Positions 36,437 through 51,700 of a stretch of 64,000 nt of DNA are shown one piece after another. The notes under the pieces are model-generated. The model saw only the letters and a program-made list of their open reading frames with translations. It was not told where the DNA came from and ran no database searches. Position 1 is the first letter of the stretch, and each line of letters starts with the position of its first letter. The position numbers and the translations under genes are program-made. This stretch comes from Stratiolaelaps scimitus (Eukaryota > Arthropoda > Arachnida > Mesostigmata > Laelapidae), in contig JABWDB010000001.1 in assembly GCA_019614645.1 (NCBI GenBank), positions 28,389,501-28,453,500 of the forward strand, in the 5' to 3' direction.

Positions 36437-39400
36437 CTGCGTGATACACAGTTATTGTTGGAGAGGGTTACCATTGTACTTCTAATACAAATAATAATAA
36501 TAATAATCACAATAAACATCACCGTTTTTGCCTCGTCGATCAGTCAAATGCTGGTACATATGCACAAACGAATCAATACTGGAATAGTGGAGACATTATG
36601 TGATATAAAAATTAAAATTATTATTCGACTTATAATTCTCGAAGTTAATAGCAAGAAAAAGCACTTTACTAAAAAAATGTCTCGACTGACTCACAGCCAA
36701 CATCAAACGTTCACAGTAAGGCTTTCGGCCCAGCTTCTTAAGACAGACCCCCTTTGGATGCATATGTGCAACGGTCGGAATTAGACCCGTGCACCTACGT
36801 GTCTCCTTCGATTGCAAGGCGCACCCAATACAACCTTATCCATTGAGGCACAAACATGACTTAACTAACTGAAAATAACCGACCGGCGATAGAAGCGCGG
36901 TTCAATCAACGCTACGAACCGAACGTACTAATGGGCTGATTACGTTGATGAAGACCTTCTTCATCACCAAAGCTGACGGATTTCGCCTCGGCCTCACTAC
37001 CGACACTCGTTCCGGAGGTCGGGAATCTCTTCGGCCGCCCCGACGCTTGATGTTGTTGAGATTCCTGCTGTTGGTGGTGCTGGTGGTGCAGCTGCTGTTG
37101 TTGTTTCTGGTGTCTTCCGATCTTCTCCTTGCGATTTTGATTGCGGTCAGCTCGTGTTTGGGCCAAACGTTCGTTTAGCTCTTCGTCGAAGTTCTCATCG
37201 GCAGAAACTAACGAATCGAAATGACGCATCGGTTTTGTTATGATCCAAACAGGCCCAGTGACGATTTTCATGCTAGCTCGATCTTAAGCACACCCAATTT
37301 AAATACATATTATACAACAACGATCATGGAGTTTGGAAATAGACGCCTAAAAGAGTCACGTATGAGCGAGTTTGGCATACTACGTAAGTATCAAGTATCT
37401 AAAATCAAAACGCTCGTGGTGCGGTAGAGTAGCAATTGAAAGTGTCGCTCAACTGTAACTTTCAAGGAAAACTCTATTGAACATAAGACACCAAATGGAC
37501 ACCCTTCGATAGCCGTAGGGGATGAGCGTTCCAATTGATGGGTCCACTCACTGGCCACTGCCGCATCGAACGAGTCCAATGAGTTCGCTTCGTCATCCTT
37601 CGTTGGTGCTGGAGGCGTCTTGATATAGAGGATTTCCGTCCTCTTTGGCTCCATTCTTCGTTCCTCGCCGACACCGTCGTCCTCAAGACTGTTTCGACGC
37701 TCGTCCGTTGGACGGACTCTCCTTTGCCTGAAATTGAACAAATCGCAGAGAAGTAACAAAGCCCAAATGTTAAACGCGAGGTTGAAACGGTTTTCGATCA
37801 TGAAAAACTCGTCATCGACCGAATAGCTTTGAAGTGAGCGTTATTGTCCCATTCCTGAATTAGGAATGAATCCAGTTTCTTACCGTCTTCTTGGCAAGAA
37901 ATTCGTGTGGTTGCTGTGTGTCAGAGAGGCGGCCAGATCGCTGAGCGAATCTTCGCGATCACGGAATCTTCCGTCGGGTAGGACCTTCTTAATAAGGACG
38001 TATGAGCCCACTCGGCGAATATCGGCTCCATCACCGCCTCGTTGCTGACCCTTGCGCTGGCCACGCTGACGCCGCAACTCTCTGTGACAAATATGAGAAC
38101 ATGTCAGAGCCCGATCGCGTCGAAGCTATTGTAGGGGGATCGCATGTTCTCGAGCAAATTTCATCGGCTAAAATTCCTCTGCTGACATTCGCAACGTGTT
38201 CAAATTGTAAAGAGTTGTAACTATGGAAACAAGACAAGATTTGCGAGCAAATTCATTTCTCTTTGACGACTAACGAACGTATAACCGCAAGCTGGGTCAA
38301 TTAACCGTAACAATTACTTGAGTAGGTATCGATGACGGCTATACGAATCTTCGACGTCTCCGTCATCGTCGGTTTCTTCATAGAGTGGAACTTCACGGTA
38401 GTCGGTAGCCCTCACCACGACATTGCGTTGGTCACTACGATTTAAAGATGATCTGAATCGAGGTTTAAGCAAAGCGAAGTTTCGAAGAAGTTAAGACAAC
38501 GTCAAAATCGAATGAAATACATTGAATACTGACCCAAGACTTCCATCACATATATGAGGGAATCAAAGAAAAATCGTAAAAAAAAACGTACTTTTCCCAG
38601 GCTCGTAACAACTCGTAGCGTGAGGGAGGATACCATGAAGAAAAATGTGTAATTAAGAGATATAATAACACGGCTCGGAGTTATAAGTGGTGGGATACAA
38701 ATCTGCACGCCGCGGTTACGATCCTTGGAAAGCTGCACATATACTTAGAGTACAGCAAAGCTCGCCAGTTTGAAGTTTTAACACGATACGTCGCCGAAGA
38801 CTATCTGATACGCTAATTTACTTGTTACTCTGTATTTTAAAGCCACGTGACAGTATTTACCAATGGCAACTCACCTGTAAGACCTATCCAAGGTGTTGTT
38901 GGCATTACCTCGCCGATCCATGCTTGGATCAATTAAGATTGAAGTGTCTCCTTGCATGACATGGTCCCTGATGAAACGCGAATGGTAAATCAATCATCAA
39001 TGCGAGCACGTGTACGTTTATCAAGAAAATTAGGGATAAACATATTTATGATATAGGATATTTACTTACTATAATCTTGCATAGGATATTTAGTTAGTAT
39101 ATGCGGATATGACAACGAATTGAACATTCATGTGTGCATGACACGTTGAAGGACGCCAACATGGTTAGCAGTCAGGGGGACGCCTTTGTCGTTCACAAGG
39201 TTCGCAAGTAGGAATAATCAAATATATATTATATTCATTATACGAATCTACAGAGGGACTAGACAGTCAAAAATAATTAGTCCAGTCCCACAGTCACATT
39301 AAACATTCAACGCGGGAAACCAGATACAATTACCGCAGCATCGTAAGCATGCTTGAAAACGCATTAAAACCTCCAACGTGCAACTCCGACCTCAATTTGT

Positions 39401-42400
39401 GAATATCCGAAGATCGGTTGCCGAGTTGACAGACTTCGTATTTCTTTGTGTGAATGTCGCAAAATATGTTTGAAAAAATAACAACAAAAATAGCTATCTA
39501 TACATAGTGCCTAACATTCGGGTGCCGTCACATGGGCCACAAGAAGAAGTGACCCCTGGGTGACCCATACAGTGCGCAAATGCACTTGGCTAAACCTCGG
39601 AAGAATTAAAAAAATCAAAGAGACCTTTGCATGCTGGTGTGTCCCGACATATAGGACTGATCCTGCGCGAAATGCGAAGGCGGTTGTGGAGGCGGCGGTG
39701 GTGGCGGCGGCGGAAGGCCGAAGTTCGTTGGCTGGTGCTTGCTCATGCTATCGATGGTTGCAGAGGCAGACGATCCCGCTGCCGTTGCCCGGAAGAAGTT
39801 TCTCCAGCAACAGCAGAGGAGACACGCTAGCAGGATAAGTATCGCTAGCAGGAAGCACACAATGAGAATCCAGACGACACGCTCATCGATGCCCGAATGC
39901 ATTACCACCTGCTGACGAGACGAGTTAGCCTACGTTAGATCTTGTAGAATGGAAGGACATTGTGATGTTCTACTCGAAATCGAAAGTTGTGCGAGGTAGT
40001 TGTCAAAATACTTATTATATTTAATATAACTCTGTGTCCAGATAGTAGACAAGAATTAGCGACGCAGTTGGGGATAGGGTGCCAATTATAGGTCTTCATG
40101 ATAGGTCGTCATGGTCACTCCGAGGGAGACGATGACATGGCCACTCTGCCTCGCAGCGAGACAAAGGGGCGCTGCAGAAGAACGGACCCTGCGCGCTCGT
40201 CCTTGACTACTTCACTATGCATTTGCATATCGACAAATCTGTGCAACATAGTATTGTGTTATATTTCAGTGAGAAAGCGACCATCCATAGAATGCTCCCT
40301 GAGAAGTATCTAGGTACGTTTGCCATAGGGTTGATTCGTTGCAGCCGTCCCTATAAGGGTAAGATATGGGTCCAGCAAATTTAGTGATCATGGATGGATG
40401 CAGGTCTGGAGAGACCAAAAACAGAGCAAAGCTTTAACATTACCGGTTGCTTGCGCACAGTGTCCCTGCCGTTTGGTGACGGAGGGGTGATTTCCTTTTG
40501 TTGTTCTCGTTCGGGTCTCTGTTCAGTGGCGCGGTCAGTGCTGCGACCAACCGTACTGTTACTGCTGCCCCGACGGTCTTCAACTGGACCACGTCCTCGC
40601 TCTTGATCTTTACTGTCGGCGCCAGCGTTGTCTTTTCCGGGATTTGCTTCACGACCGGTACTTATGCTGGCATCACCTCTTGAGCGTTCGGTACTGGTAT
40701 CGTGCACTGTCGATTCTGGCCGAGCTTTGAGGAGTCCTTCGGCAATCACTTTCAAAAACCAGAATGCCTCGTTGAGATCGACGCGCCGTTGATCGTACGT
40801 TGCTTGAGTCTCGACTAATGACCTGTGGAATGGAATTGGGTTTTTTTTGTTGTTGTTTTCGAAACCATTGCGGAACTATTTGTGAGGGAGTCAAGCTGCA
40901 ATGAAAAAACAACTGCACAGATGACTGAGGCAGACGTCCAGACTTGAAGCTGGATACGCGGGACGCATTTCCCATTTATCCCGAAGAAGTTAAGCGTCAA
41001 GAGCAAATTAGTGTGAAGTGAATTCATGGGCAAATTGTAGCAAAGTGAAGTACATTAGGCATCCCCTTCCCACTGCACAGTGAGGTCCTGCGTAGTCCTG
41101 GACAGTGGTCAAATGTGATGCCAAGTCACTGTCTTTTCTGGTCTTTTCCCCTCATGATCGTACGAGCATAAACTTCAGACACATGCGAAGAACGGGCATA
41201 ACACTCAAACAGGCTCGAGCAGGTCCTAACACATTGACGTGTGTTCCTGCTGCTCCTAGTAAATTACTTGATGACATGTAAACTATTCTAAACCCATGTG
41301 TTGTTTTTGAACTGAGCCAGATTATTCGAGGAATCATATGATTCCACGATGCTTGCTGTTATACTCATGCTCACCGAATGTGTTTAGAGCAAAAATATGC
41401 TAGCACGCATTGATCTTGCAGTTGAACGTGTTGCGTTAAGTGGCCGGCAAATAACTTACGCATTTCTAGCTGAATCATTATACGCGCCAATATTGAGGAT
41501 TGAAACCTGCGCTCCGAACAGGTCCGAGAGGCCCTTTTCATATTGCGACCGCTTCGAGTGGACATCAAATGACGAGCGCGGTATGACCACCGCCAAGTTG
41601 CGAGTTAGGTACTCCTTGAAAAACAGAGTCGTTCATCGGCATGCACCAAAATACAAGTATTCAGCATTATAAGGGCATATATACCATGAAGAACAATGTC
41701 TCTTCAAATCCGTACAACGCACTGCACTGCATACGTACGTCAAGCGAAAGCAACAAGATGCCTCGCCTACGAGCGGTGTGTAGCGCCCGTTCAGCAATCG
41801 GCGCTGCTGCGGAGGCGGCAGCAGGCTGGAGAGGACAAGAGAGCGCCAAGGGATAGATGACTGGCATCGTTCTCGACGGAACGGACGCGTATCACGGCTA
41901 CTCACACATGTATACAGGCAACAATGGTTTGCAGCAGATATGCAGCACATTGACCATGGGCCAGATGTCGCTAGTGGCGCCGGTTCTGTACCGCCCTTAT
42001 CTTCCCTGACCACAGTCAGCTCCCTCCCCCGCGCGCCTTCTAGTCTTCGATAGATATACTATGATATAACTCCATTTTAGGTGGCGGCACTCTATAATGT
42101 CTCCGTGGATGCAGCTCTGAAGCGGCTATTTATACAACAGACGGAGACCGTGATTACAAGTATAAATGGTTATTAATATGCACATATCATATGGAGATAG
42201 GGGAATGGAGCAGAGCCAGCGTTGTTCCATAGTGAACTAATATATAAATCTGCTACATTGGAACGTCACTGTACATAAGCCAATGGGGGCAGCAGCAGCA
42301 GTAGTAGCAGCAGCAGCAATTTAGTGACATGACCCCGTCCAGTTCAGCTGGCAGCGGCCGCTGATCGCCGGGCGGGGGGGGGGGTTGAAGCAAGGTCGTG

Positions 42401-44901
42401 TGCCCAAAGTGGATCAGGCCCAGGGGCACACCAGGTAAATAAATCTACAAGCCGGACAGAGCGCGACCGCTCCGTGTCTTTGGCCACGCCGTCACTGGGA
42501 CAATCGGCAGTGTTTCCATCGGTCGACGGCATTAGAATGCTGGCGGCGACCGTTGCTCACGTGCGTTGTCTAATATAGATGCGAGCCGTGAAGGTTAAAT
42601 GGAAGTATTATCTAACGATGAGCTATGGCAAGGCTGAGCGATTATAAATACATGGATATATTTTTAACTAATATAGCGTTGTATATAGTATATGTACATA
42701 TGAAATGCTGTTCAGTGATTGGCCGTAAGGCGAATATTAATAGATGCTACTGCTAGATATTCCTGTGACGCTCATATTGGGCGATATTGTCATACTGAAT
42801 CAACCGTCGGAGATTTTGCAGAGTAGAAAGGAGTGTTGTCCTGGGGAGTTGGTGTTTCATTTTTGATTTTCTAATATGACACAATTGGTGCTGAGGTTTC
42901 CTTCGCTTCCCCTGATGATCACAGTAACGGCAACCTCTGAGCTCAAACCGAAAGAATTACCGGGTATGGTGTGGCCAATTGTATAGCTTACTCCCAAACT
43001 AAAATGTCATCTGCTTGGTGGAGACTCTGTGGATCATTCAAAGATCGCGTCAGGAACAGCTCGGTCTGCTGGCCTGTCGAGCAACAGGTTCATGCGGGAA
43101 TCATTCGGTATCACTGGTGGAGCGGTTTAGAGTGTCATGGGGTTTGAAGACGTTTTTGGGGTCTGCTTTATTAGTCACTTATATTTAAAACAATCCTCAT
43201 AAATAAATGGTTAAACACCCACTACTTTTCGCTTTATCGTAGCGTAGATCACGAGTAGATTTATTGCGCGAGTTCTACACAGAGTGTTCTAAAATTCCTC
43301 CGAGGCCACTAGTAACGAAAGCTACACCAGCTAAGTGGTCCACCAAGGGTAGCTCATGTAGCAAGCCGATTTCCCGAAATATACAAGTATATGCATATTA
43401 CAATATTCTCGCATTAATTACAACTATACTCGCATTAAGACAAAAACGTATGACGGGAACTATCGCCAAGTATAGAAGTTCAACCGATACTGGCTATACT
43501 TTCTCCACCGGCTTCCATTGCGTTTCCAATTATTCAATTATATTCAGGTGTCCACTCCAGCTATCGGCCTCCATTCTTCAAAGTGACAAATCGTGTGCAT
43601 CCACCTCAAGCCGTTGAACAACCAAACTGAACCCATATGTTCCCTGTAGACTCTATATCAATGGATGCCTCGTACGAACCTCATACGCCCACCATCCAAG
43701 TTCTCACCCCCTAAAATAATAACCTGGTAACGTTTATGATGTGAACCATTGTCCAATGTAAGGAAGATATCTCGAGCCCTTCCAGCTATGTTACGACTCA
43801 CGCACCTGCCGACTAGCAGCGTATTATTCGTGAAACGTGAAAACCCTTGTAAACCCGACAGCATCCAACGGAAAACGGACGATAACAACAACAAGGACGA
43901 CGACGACGACGAGGGCGAACCAAATAAAGGGAACCATCGGGCTTAAAATTCGCAGGCCGGGTTTGGCGGGTTTGCTCTAAGGATTAACATTTCCAAATGT
44001 TCTCTCATTCGCTGTTCGTGTTCGCGTCGCTACAAGATGGCAGCACCCTACGCCACACCACACCATTCTACCCTTACTCTCACCCAACGTTGGCGCATAG
44101 CTATGTCCGCTAGGTCGCCGGAAGCCTGCTCTTGGGCAGGCATCGGTATCTTGTCGTCATCGTTCTCTTTTTCCTGCCTTGCTTGCTTCTGCCAGGGGGG
44201 GGGCTACCCAGCTGTTCAGACAGCGAGGCAGCCTTGTGGAGCCCCTCTCCAACATCCACACGCAGGTCTTAGCAAAAATTAACGCTCCAGATGGCCGTCT
44301 CCCCTGTTCGCCTTCCCGCTGTCGTTCGCACGCCAGCCTCGCCGCTGTCGAAAGCGGCCGAAGGGGCCGACAGGTGGGACTTAGCGAGGGCTTTAAGAAC
44401 GTGCAGACCAGCGACTGCAGCCGCCGCCGCCGCCGCCGCAGTGAGCGCCTTCTAAAATTGGGACCGACTTGGTAAAAGAGGGGAGGCCTTATCACCAGAG
44501 TCGCTAAAGATTCGTTTGTCTAAAAAGGAAAAAGCTCCACGAAGGGAACATGACACCGCGGCTCGTTAGGAACGCGACCCGCGAAAAGGCACACCGCGCT
44601 GTAGCGTCTGCGGCGCGCGGGTGGGGGGTGTGGGGGTGCCGATATTAACGATGTTGGTAACCGGGGGAAACATCCGCAAACTAGTGAAACCAAAAGGCAG
44701 GTAAGGCGTGTCGGACCCGGACAATATTCTAATGCATACGCCCCTTCTGTTTTTTCGAAGACAGGCGGACGTGGGCGCAGCTACTAACTACTAAATGGAA
44801 GAAATAAAAAACCATGGAAATGAGAGAACAACTAACTGTGTGCCACTGCCAAATACAATATATATATATATATATATTATAATTAGCAGCAGCAGTTAGT
44901 G

Positions 44902-44935
<34 letters not shown>

Positions 44936-45654
44936 TCGTTTCCACACCGTGTGAACAAGTGGCCTTTGTTCTTTCTATATTACGAGTTTTTATAGGGATC
45001 ATATACCCGATGTATCATATTCTATGAATAATAATATATGAACTAATTTTGTACTTCCTCATCATCGAGTGTACATGGCTTGTGCCCGTGGCTGGCCGTA
45101 CACGCGCCACTACTGGTGAAGTTCCAATCTATATACACGTTATAGTTTGAGGTCTGCCGAAGCGTATGGTGTTGTTTTTTGGTTGCACACATCAGGGGGA
45201 CGTCTTTTATGCAATGTGCACGTGAACCTACCTGGCTATGTATGTACACGGACACCGTGGAAGTTTGTATGGGGATGCCGTTGTCGTGCGCGCGAACGCT
45301 TAGCTTGATTGAGCGCGACACTGCTGATAGTGGCTCCTAAAATATAAACAAAAAACAACACTAGACATTGTTAGACTTCGAACCATAGGGTCTCCGGTTC
45401 AAATCCCACAGGGTACATACGAATTGATGCGGTATTTATTTGCAGATTTGTCAATAAAGCTATTAAATCTAAGATTTAATATTTGCCTTCATTTTGCCTA
45501 TTTGCGTATCCGTTTGAACACCTCTCTCTTTTTTTCTCTCTTACACTAGCCCTTGAAAGGGATTTTGGAAGATACGCTGGGTCAAGGTGATGGCTAGTGG
45601 GTCCGAGGCGCATTAGCAACTCGCTTGCTTAAGATTGATTCCCCTTTTCTCATT

Positions 45655-45704
<50 letters not shown>

Positions 45705-48700
45705 CTTCTGCATCTCCTCTCGCAGCGAACGAAACTATCTGCACTTTCTATGGCTTGCCACAAGCCGAATACGCTGTCACAACCTGGGAGTTCCCACCAA
45801 AGATGTTGACCTTCGTTCAGTATGGCGATTCGCCGTAATAGCGGTTCCCCACCTCAGTCGACAGAATGGCCACAGTCCATCAGCTAATAGCTACCTGGTC
45901 TTCTCTTTATATTCCGCTTCCTTCCCACTTGCCGTCTGCCGTTTACGTTGCCGCCGGGCATACACGCGGTCAACGAAGATCCACGATATGTACGCTCTTG
46001 TGCAAGCAACCAACTAGCCTACTAGCTCCTCCCCGCCAATTTCTCTATCTCGCTCTTTCCTGTAATCACTTCGTGTGGCGATATCTTTTTCTCATCGTGC
46101 TCCGTTCATCGCGTGCAGGCAGGCGCCTATGGAGGATGTGTCTTCGCCATCCTGTCCCCGGGAGAAGAGGAGGGCGACGGCGGGTGCCGTGTTGGCTCTT
46201 ATTAGCCTAATGTACACGTGACGATGTCCGTGGAGTGTGCGTTGTATTCCGCTGGTCGATCTACGAGCCGCGGCAACTCAACGCCTTTCGATGCCGTTGG
46301 CCATCAGTTCATCTTCATCGCCATCACGGTCGGAAGCGATGGGCTACACCGGGTTTGTAGTCAAAGGTATGGAGGTCTCGATCGACTCGGTTGCAACAGC
46401 ACAAGTGGCCGAGCTATAATGGCTCGCTGTTGTTTGTTGTCAAGCGAACTGTCGAATAGCGTGCGGTACATGTTGATGTATGCATCTCTCGATGTACAGT
46501 AGGTTATCGGCGAAATGCAAGACATTCTAATCCCGATAAAGTTTTGAGCCCTATCATCCGTGGTGAAATGAGTTTGTTGGAGTGGCTGAGCATAGCGGAA
46601 GTCGCTGCCGACCACTCATGACAGGATTCAGTAAAACATCTGCTCGATCAGAACAGTTTAATTCTGGTTTTTGCCACTTTGGATTTTTTTTAAAGTGGAT
46701 TCTAGCTTAAGAGATTTGTTACTGGCCTCGTACTGTGGCATATTTTTGCCTAATATATGAAGCACGCGCCATCGAAAGCACACAGTGCGGGCCAATCAGA
46801 TGCCAAGTCGAGAGGAAGTCGGTCAACTTTTAGTGGTAGTAAGCTAAGAAAGAAGGGAAGTCGAGAGTGTGATTTCCCCATTGGGTCGCCTCTGCTGACT
46901 GGGCTTTCTATCTCTTCGTGTTAAACAAATATATATATATATAAGAAATATTAAACCTAAAAGAGTGTGCTCCACCGAGTAGTACCTTGTGCTTCACCTT
47001 CTGCCATTCTCTGACATAATAAATATATATATATAGGATACCGCGTGAAACGGTATAGTTTCATAGAACAGATAACTTATACACAAATCCTAATCGTATG
47101 CGTTAGATACCGTCAAATGTATATCGTAATGCGCCGGCGGCACCAGGACAGAGCCTGTATTAACGGTGAGTGCGCCTCGTTCACTTATAGGACCACAAAT
47201 CCAGGGTAGAAGTCTACAAACCTTGAGAACGATGATTCCCTGCTGGGGCTCAATAACAAATTTGTCCTCGAAGTTCCCAGCGATGATCTCGTAAGTGACG
47301 TTGCTATTTGGGCCTGGACTGTCAGCATCCACAGCCTATTGATCATAACAAAACCGTAAGGTAAAAGCACTTTACCAAACACTTACATACATACATTCGA
47401 CTACAAATGTGGAAACCTCTATATTGATGTATTCGTAGTGATCCATTGAGTTCAGGTATGAAGCCTACTTGTTTGCTGCCGAAATGAATTTCTGGCTCAT
47501 GTTGGACGCATCAACAGCTATTGTATTTTTTTATTGTACAGGTCTACGTATTTTCAGGAAGCACGGTATTATTATTAAACATATGTATAGCGCAGCCGGT
47601 TTTGCTTAGCAACTATTATGCTTTATCTAATAGATTCCTGTATCTCCTGATCACAGTATTATACCGCCATATATATATATATATAATGATTCATACAACA
47701 GAAGCTATTGCGATGCTATCATTGAAATCGATTTGTCCTACGATCGTTGGGCAGCTACGGTCACCTTCTACGTTAACAATAGCTGATCGGACGGTGCACG
47801 CTACAATACTGTACCGGGCTCCGTGATTCGGTTAAATCTAAATTAAATCTCAGTTCTTGTCCGTCATCATTTCATGTTTTCCATTTCATTCATCTATGGT
47901 GGCTCATGTATAAGCAATATCATAAAAGCTATCGTGAAAACCCGGATGGTGCTAAAATGAATTCGCCCACAAGTGCCAGACGCGTATAGTGTTCACCTTG
48001 ACGACGAGCGGCTGAGTGAAATTGCTCTTTTCCTCATTTAGAACGGCGTCGTATCGCGGCTGCAGAAACACCGGCATATTGTCATTCGCGTCGTCGACGA
48101 CGATGCGTAACTGTGCCAGAGCCTATTTCAGATAATGAAAATCGTAGAATATAGTTATTATTACAGCAATGTCTAATTTCAGTATATTTATAGCATACGT
48201 GAATGGTCTACTAGGTCCGCGCAGTTCGATGATGTCAAGATGTCGTTTGAATACTAACAATACGATTCAGCAGTTTGGGCGTAATCAGGCCACTCAATGT
48301 AACATGTATGGACCGATAGATAGCTTTATTGTTTGTGGAGTTGTGCCAGCATTTTTGTCAATATTAATTTTATCAGCAACTATTGTGCGCGCATATCACA
48401 ACACGCAAGGCTTTCGTCGCAATGGATTTCTACCAGTCCAATCGAATGGTATCGAACTGATATCATATCGCTGCTGCGTCCAAGGCATCTAAGCGTCACA
48501 TCTAATCGTCCCTATTTTGAAACAGGTTAGTTTGCGTACGTAGTTACCTTGTGGCCGTTTCCATCCTCGTCTCGTGCCTCAACAGCTAACAAGTATTCGG
48601 CGACTTTTTCGCGATCGAGACCTCGCGAGCTCACCAACATAATGCTCCCGGTGTGGGGATCGAGCGAAAAGCTGTTCGAAGGTTCAAAGGGAAAACGAGA

Positions 48701-51700
48701 CACATTGAAAACTCTCCGGAAACGTTGCGTTGCGTTTGTCGAATTCGATGAAATCGCTTCATCTGACGCCGAATAACGTGTTTAGGTGTCGAATCATCAG
48801 CAGGCATCTTTGAGTATCTCGGATATCGACCAAAACGACATCAGGGACACAGTGTTGGACTAGCACAAGTGAATATTTCTTTTAGGGTTCGTATGCTATA
48901 ATATCAAATTAAGTTCGTTATGTATTTACTCAAGGATTCCCTATCAATGTAACACGAACGGAACTATCTTCACGGTTGAACACTCTGCTAACTGTGGAAA
49001 ATGATCAGAAGCACAACGCAATGAGCTATGGCTGATTAAATGCCATTAACTGTATGCCTGGTCGACTGGGTTGTGTGAAGGGTGCACAGCTGGTATTGTG
49101 GATAACACTCAACGTAGATTATTTCGTATAGCCTAATATATGTTTACGTCTTGTACATATGTTTGAATTCGGCTAGCTTACTTTACATGGGAGAACAGGC
49201 TTCTTCTGATATATTTAATTCGAATGCTGCGTCATCACTATACGATGCAATACAATCTTCGGTGGCTCTCACCTGCTCGCCATGGGTCCCAACAAGGCTG
49301 TGTACCGGACCTTCCCGTAAAGTCCGCTATCTTCGTCAGTTGCCTAAAAGTAAAATGACACTAAAACTAAGTAGGAATGTTTACTGATTCATAAAGACTA
49401 GGTTTGTGCGCTGTCTGACAAATAGTGTAGGTACATACCGAGGTTTTCGGGTTGGCTGTCAGCCAATATATAACGTCCACGGTACAGCTTTAGTGTAGGT
49501 ACATATTAATGTATGATCTAATGTTGTTGCTTATGTCCATCAAGCTGGTATGATACATTTTACGACGCTGAAACGCAGCCCCTAATTAATGATAATAATA
49601 TTGAGGATAGTTTAAACATGTTTATAAAGCTATAATTGGCTAGTTGTCCTTACTATTATAGACCCAATACAACCAATTCAGACCGCTCGAATCGCTCTGT
49701 TCAGAAACCAATGTGAACAACATTGACTTAAGCTGAGCTTCGTGCCGGGCCACCAAGACCTCACAGGCGTTGCAGGCAATCGGTGGCATTTAGTTTGCCG
49801 ACGCTTCGATGCTGCTGCTGCCAGCACAGCCTTCGTCTTCGTCCATTGCCTCGACAGCACGAGATGGTCGGCGGTTCTACTGGCCTCTCTATGCACTCAG
49901 CCCGTGAGCGAACACACACCCCCGCTCCGAACTAAACCCCTCGCCTCACGCGTTCAGTTTGGCTGCATGTGTCCCACAGTCGCGAGTCGACGTCGTCGAC
50001 GACGACAACAACAGTCACGCCGGGTGGTGCCTGTGCTGCTGGTGGTGGAAGCGGTAATCTGGCGGGAGAGAACTCGTCCGTTCCTGCGTCTGACAGGGGA
50101 ATAATGGGAGGTAGGCGCGGCGGCAGCGGCGGCGGTGGCGGCGGTAGCTGTTTCAGACTTGGCTTGGCCGGATTCGCCGCCGACGCTCGGGCATAACTCG
50201 ATGCACCAAGCGGCTGGTGGCTCCTCGCCCCCTGTCCCTGGCTCCTCGTCGTCTGGCTCAGTCGTCTGAGCGTCGGCGTTTACGATGCGATGCGGTGCGA
50301 CGTCTCGAACGCAGACGCTCAACGAAGAGGAGGCGTAGGAAACACACCCGGGGCCATGCAGTCAGGCTGGTAGCGAACGCTGCGATTGCGTCCCCCTCCT
50401 CCTCCTCAACGGGCTCTTGTCGTCCGGGGGGCTTCGAAAACGCTGCCCTTCTCCAGGATGAGGCAGAGCGGGACGACGAGGGGTCGTGGAATTGATGAAC
50501 TATTATCTATGCTAATCACTGCTGCATCCCTTCCAATCTATCCGTTAAGTGTGCGGTGGGCGCGTGCTCACACAGAGATCGGAGCCGTTGTGCTGCTGCT
50601 GCTGTTGCTTTTACCGCTGCCGCTGGTGCCTCTGCCAAAGCGGCGCTTTTCGAACAGGCGCTGACAACGTGCACACACACCCTGTCGCGTTTGAGCGGCA
50701 GCGGTGGGCAAGCGTTTCGAGGCCAGTGAAGAAGGGACCGGTAGGCTCCTCTCTCGCGTTCTCGCGCCCTGTCGAGCCGCTGACACGGCGATGGGCAAAG
50801 GCTCGAGTTGGAAATAAGGGTGGATAGCTTGGTTGGTTTGTGCGTGACTAAGGCCGGGAGAGAGAGAGAGAGACACAGAGAGAGAGAGAGGGAAAGTGTT
50901 GCCACGCCACATTTCTGGCACCTCAGCCCATCATCGTTCTCCCATCGCTTCATCGGGATTGCCAGCTATCCTGATCGCGCGGAAGTGACATAAGAGTATG
51001 AGCATGCGATACAGGATGACCAAGCGGCGTTGTTGTTGCTTCTGTTGTTGTTGTTGATGTTCGGCCAACTTCTTCTTAGTCATTATGAAGTCCTTGCCCA
51101 TCGGGGCGCTGTCTGCAGATGGCTCGGGTAACCCCTGCGGAACTTACTCGACGGGATGTTGTCACTACAATCAGTACTACTAACGAATATTAACAATACA
51201 GAGCTGCTTGTGGGGTGCAAAGAACGGTTTGTTGATTGAGTGCATCGGGCAATGGTAGAATAAAAGGCAGAGTTGACGTCGACATGAAACTCGATGCACC
51301 AAAAAACACAGGGGATGTTGATGTAAAACAAACGCGTAAAGTAGGCAACACACGCCCGCAAGCACACACACACACACAAACGAACAAATGCCGAGTCAAT
51401 CACGAACGGGGTACGCAGATTCACTTAGGACAGATACCAATCAATGCCGAGCGGTCGCAGATGTTCGATGGTCTACCGTCCTCTTACGCCTCCGGCAAGT
51501 TCAGAAGTCCAGGAGTCGGTGGGACTGTAATGGACCAGCACGTTTTTCTTTTTCTAGGACTACACACCCTTTACAGTACACACTAAAGTGCCAAAGAAGC
51601 TAAACAGCTTTATCACCAGTCATAGTGGCATATCCATTCACTAGCCGAATGGGTATGCCACCATGATGAATGAATATGAATCACACAGTTCGTTCGATGC

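Noticed and set aside
36912..36943. Cadherin ending at the stop at 36912
   Set aside because: A donor at 36944 and an acceptor at 36437 agree in phase, and the last exon has an ordered, cadherin-tail-like end, so the 36912 stop is probably intronic.
45380..45425. tRNA-like T-arm sequence (GGTTCAAATCC)
   Set aside because: The flanking bases do not form acceptor, anticodon or T stems; at most a worn SINE fragment.
47090..47221. Extension of cadherin exon 47335-47222 through its donor to a stop at 47090
   Set aside because: The donor AAG|GTTTGT joined to the exon at 45336 restores a perfect cadherin sequence (GIIVLK to EPLSAVSRSIKLSV). The read-through residues do not continue the repeat. An alternative short isoform is possible but unsupported.
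49954..50322. 122-codon minus frame and overlapping plus frames in the cadherin intron island
   Set aside because: Low complexity (Gly, Arg, Ala runs) from CGG/GCC repeats; no exon structure.
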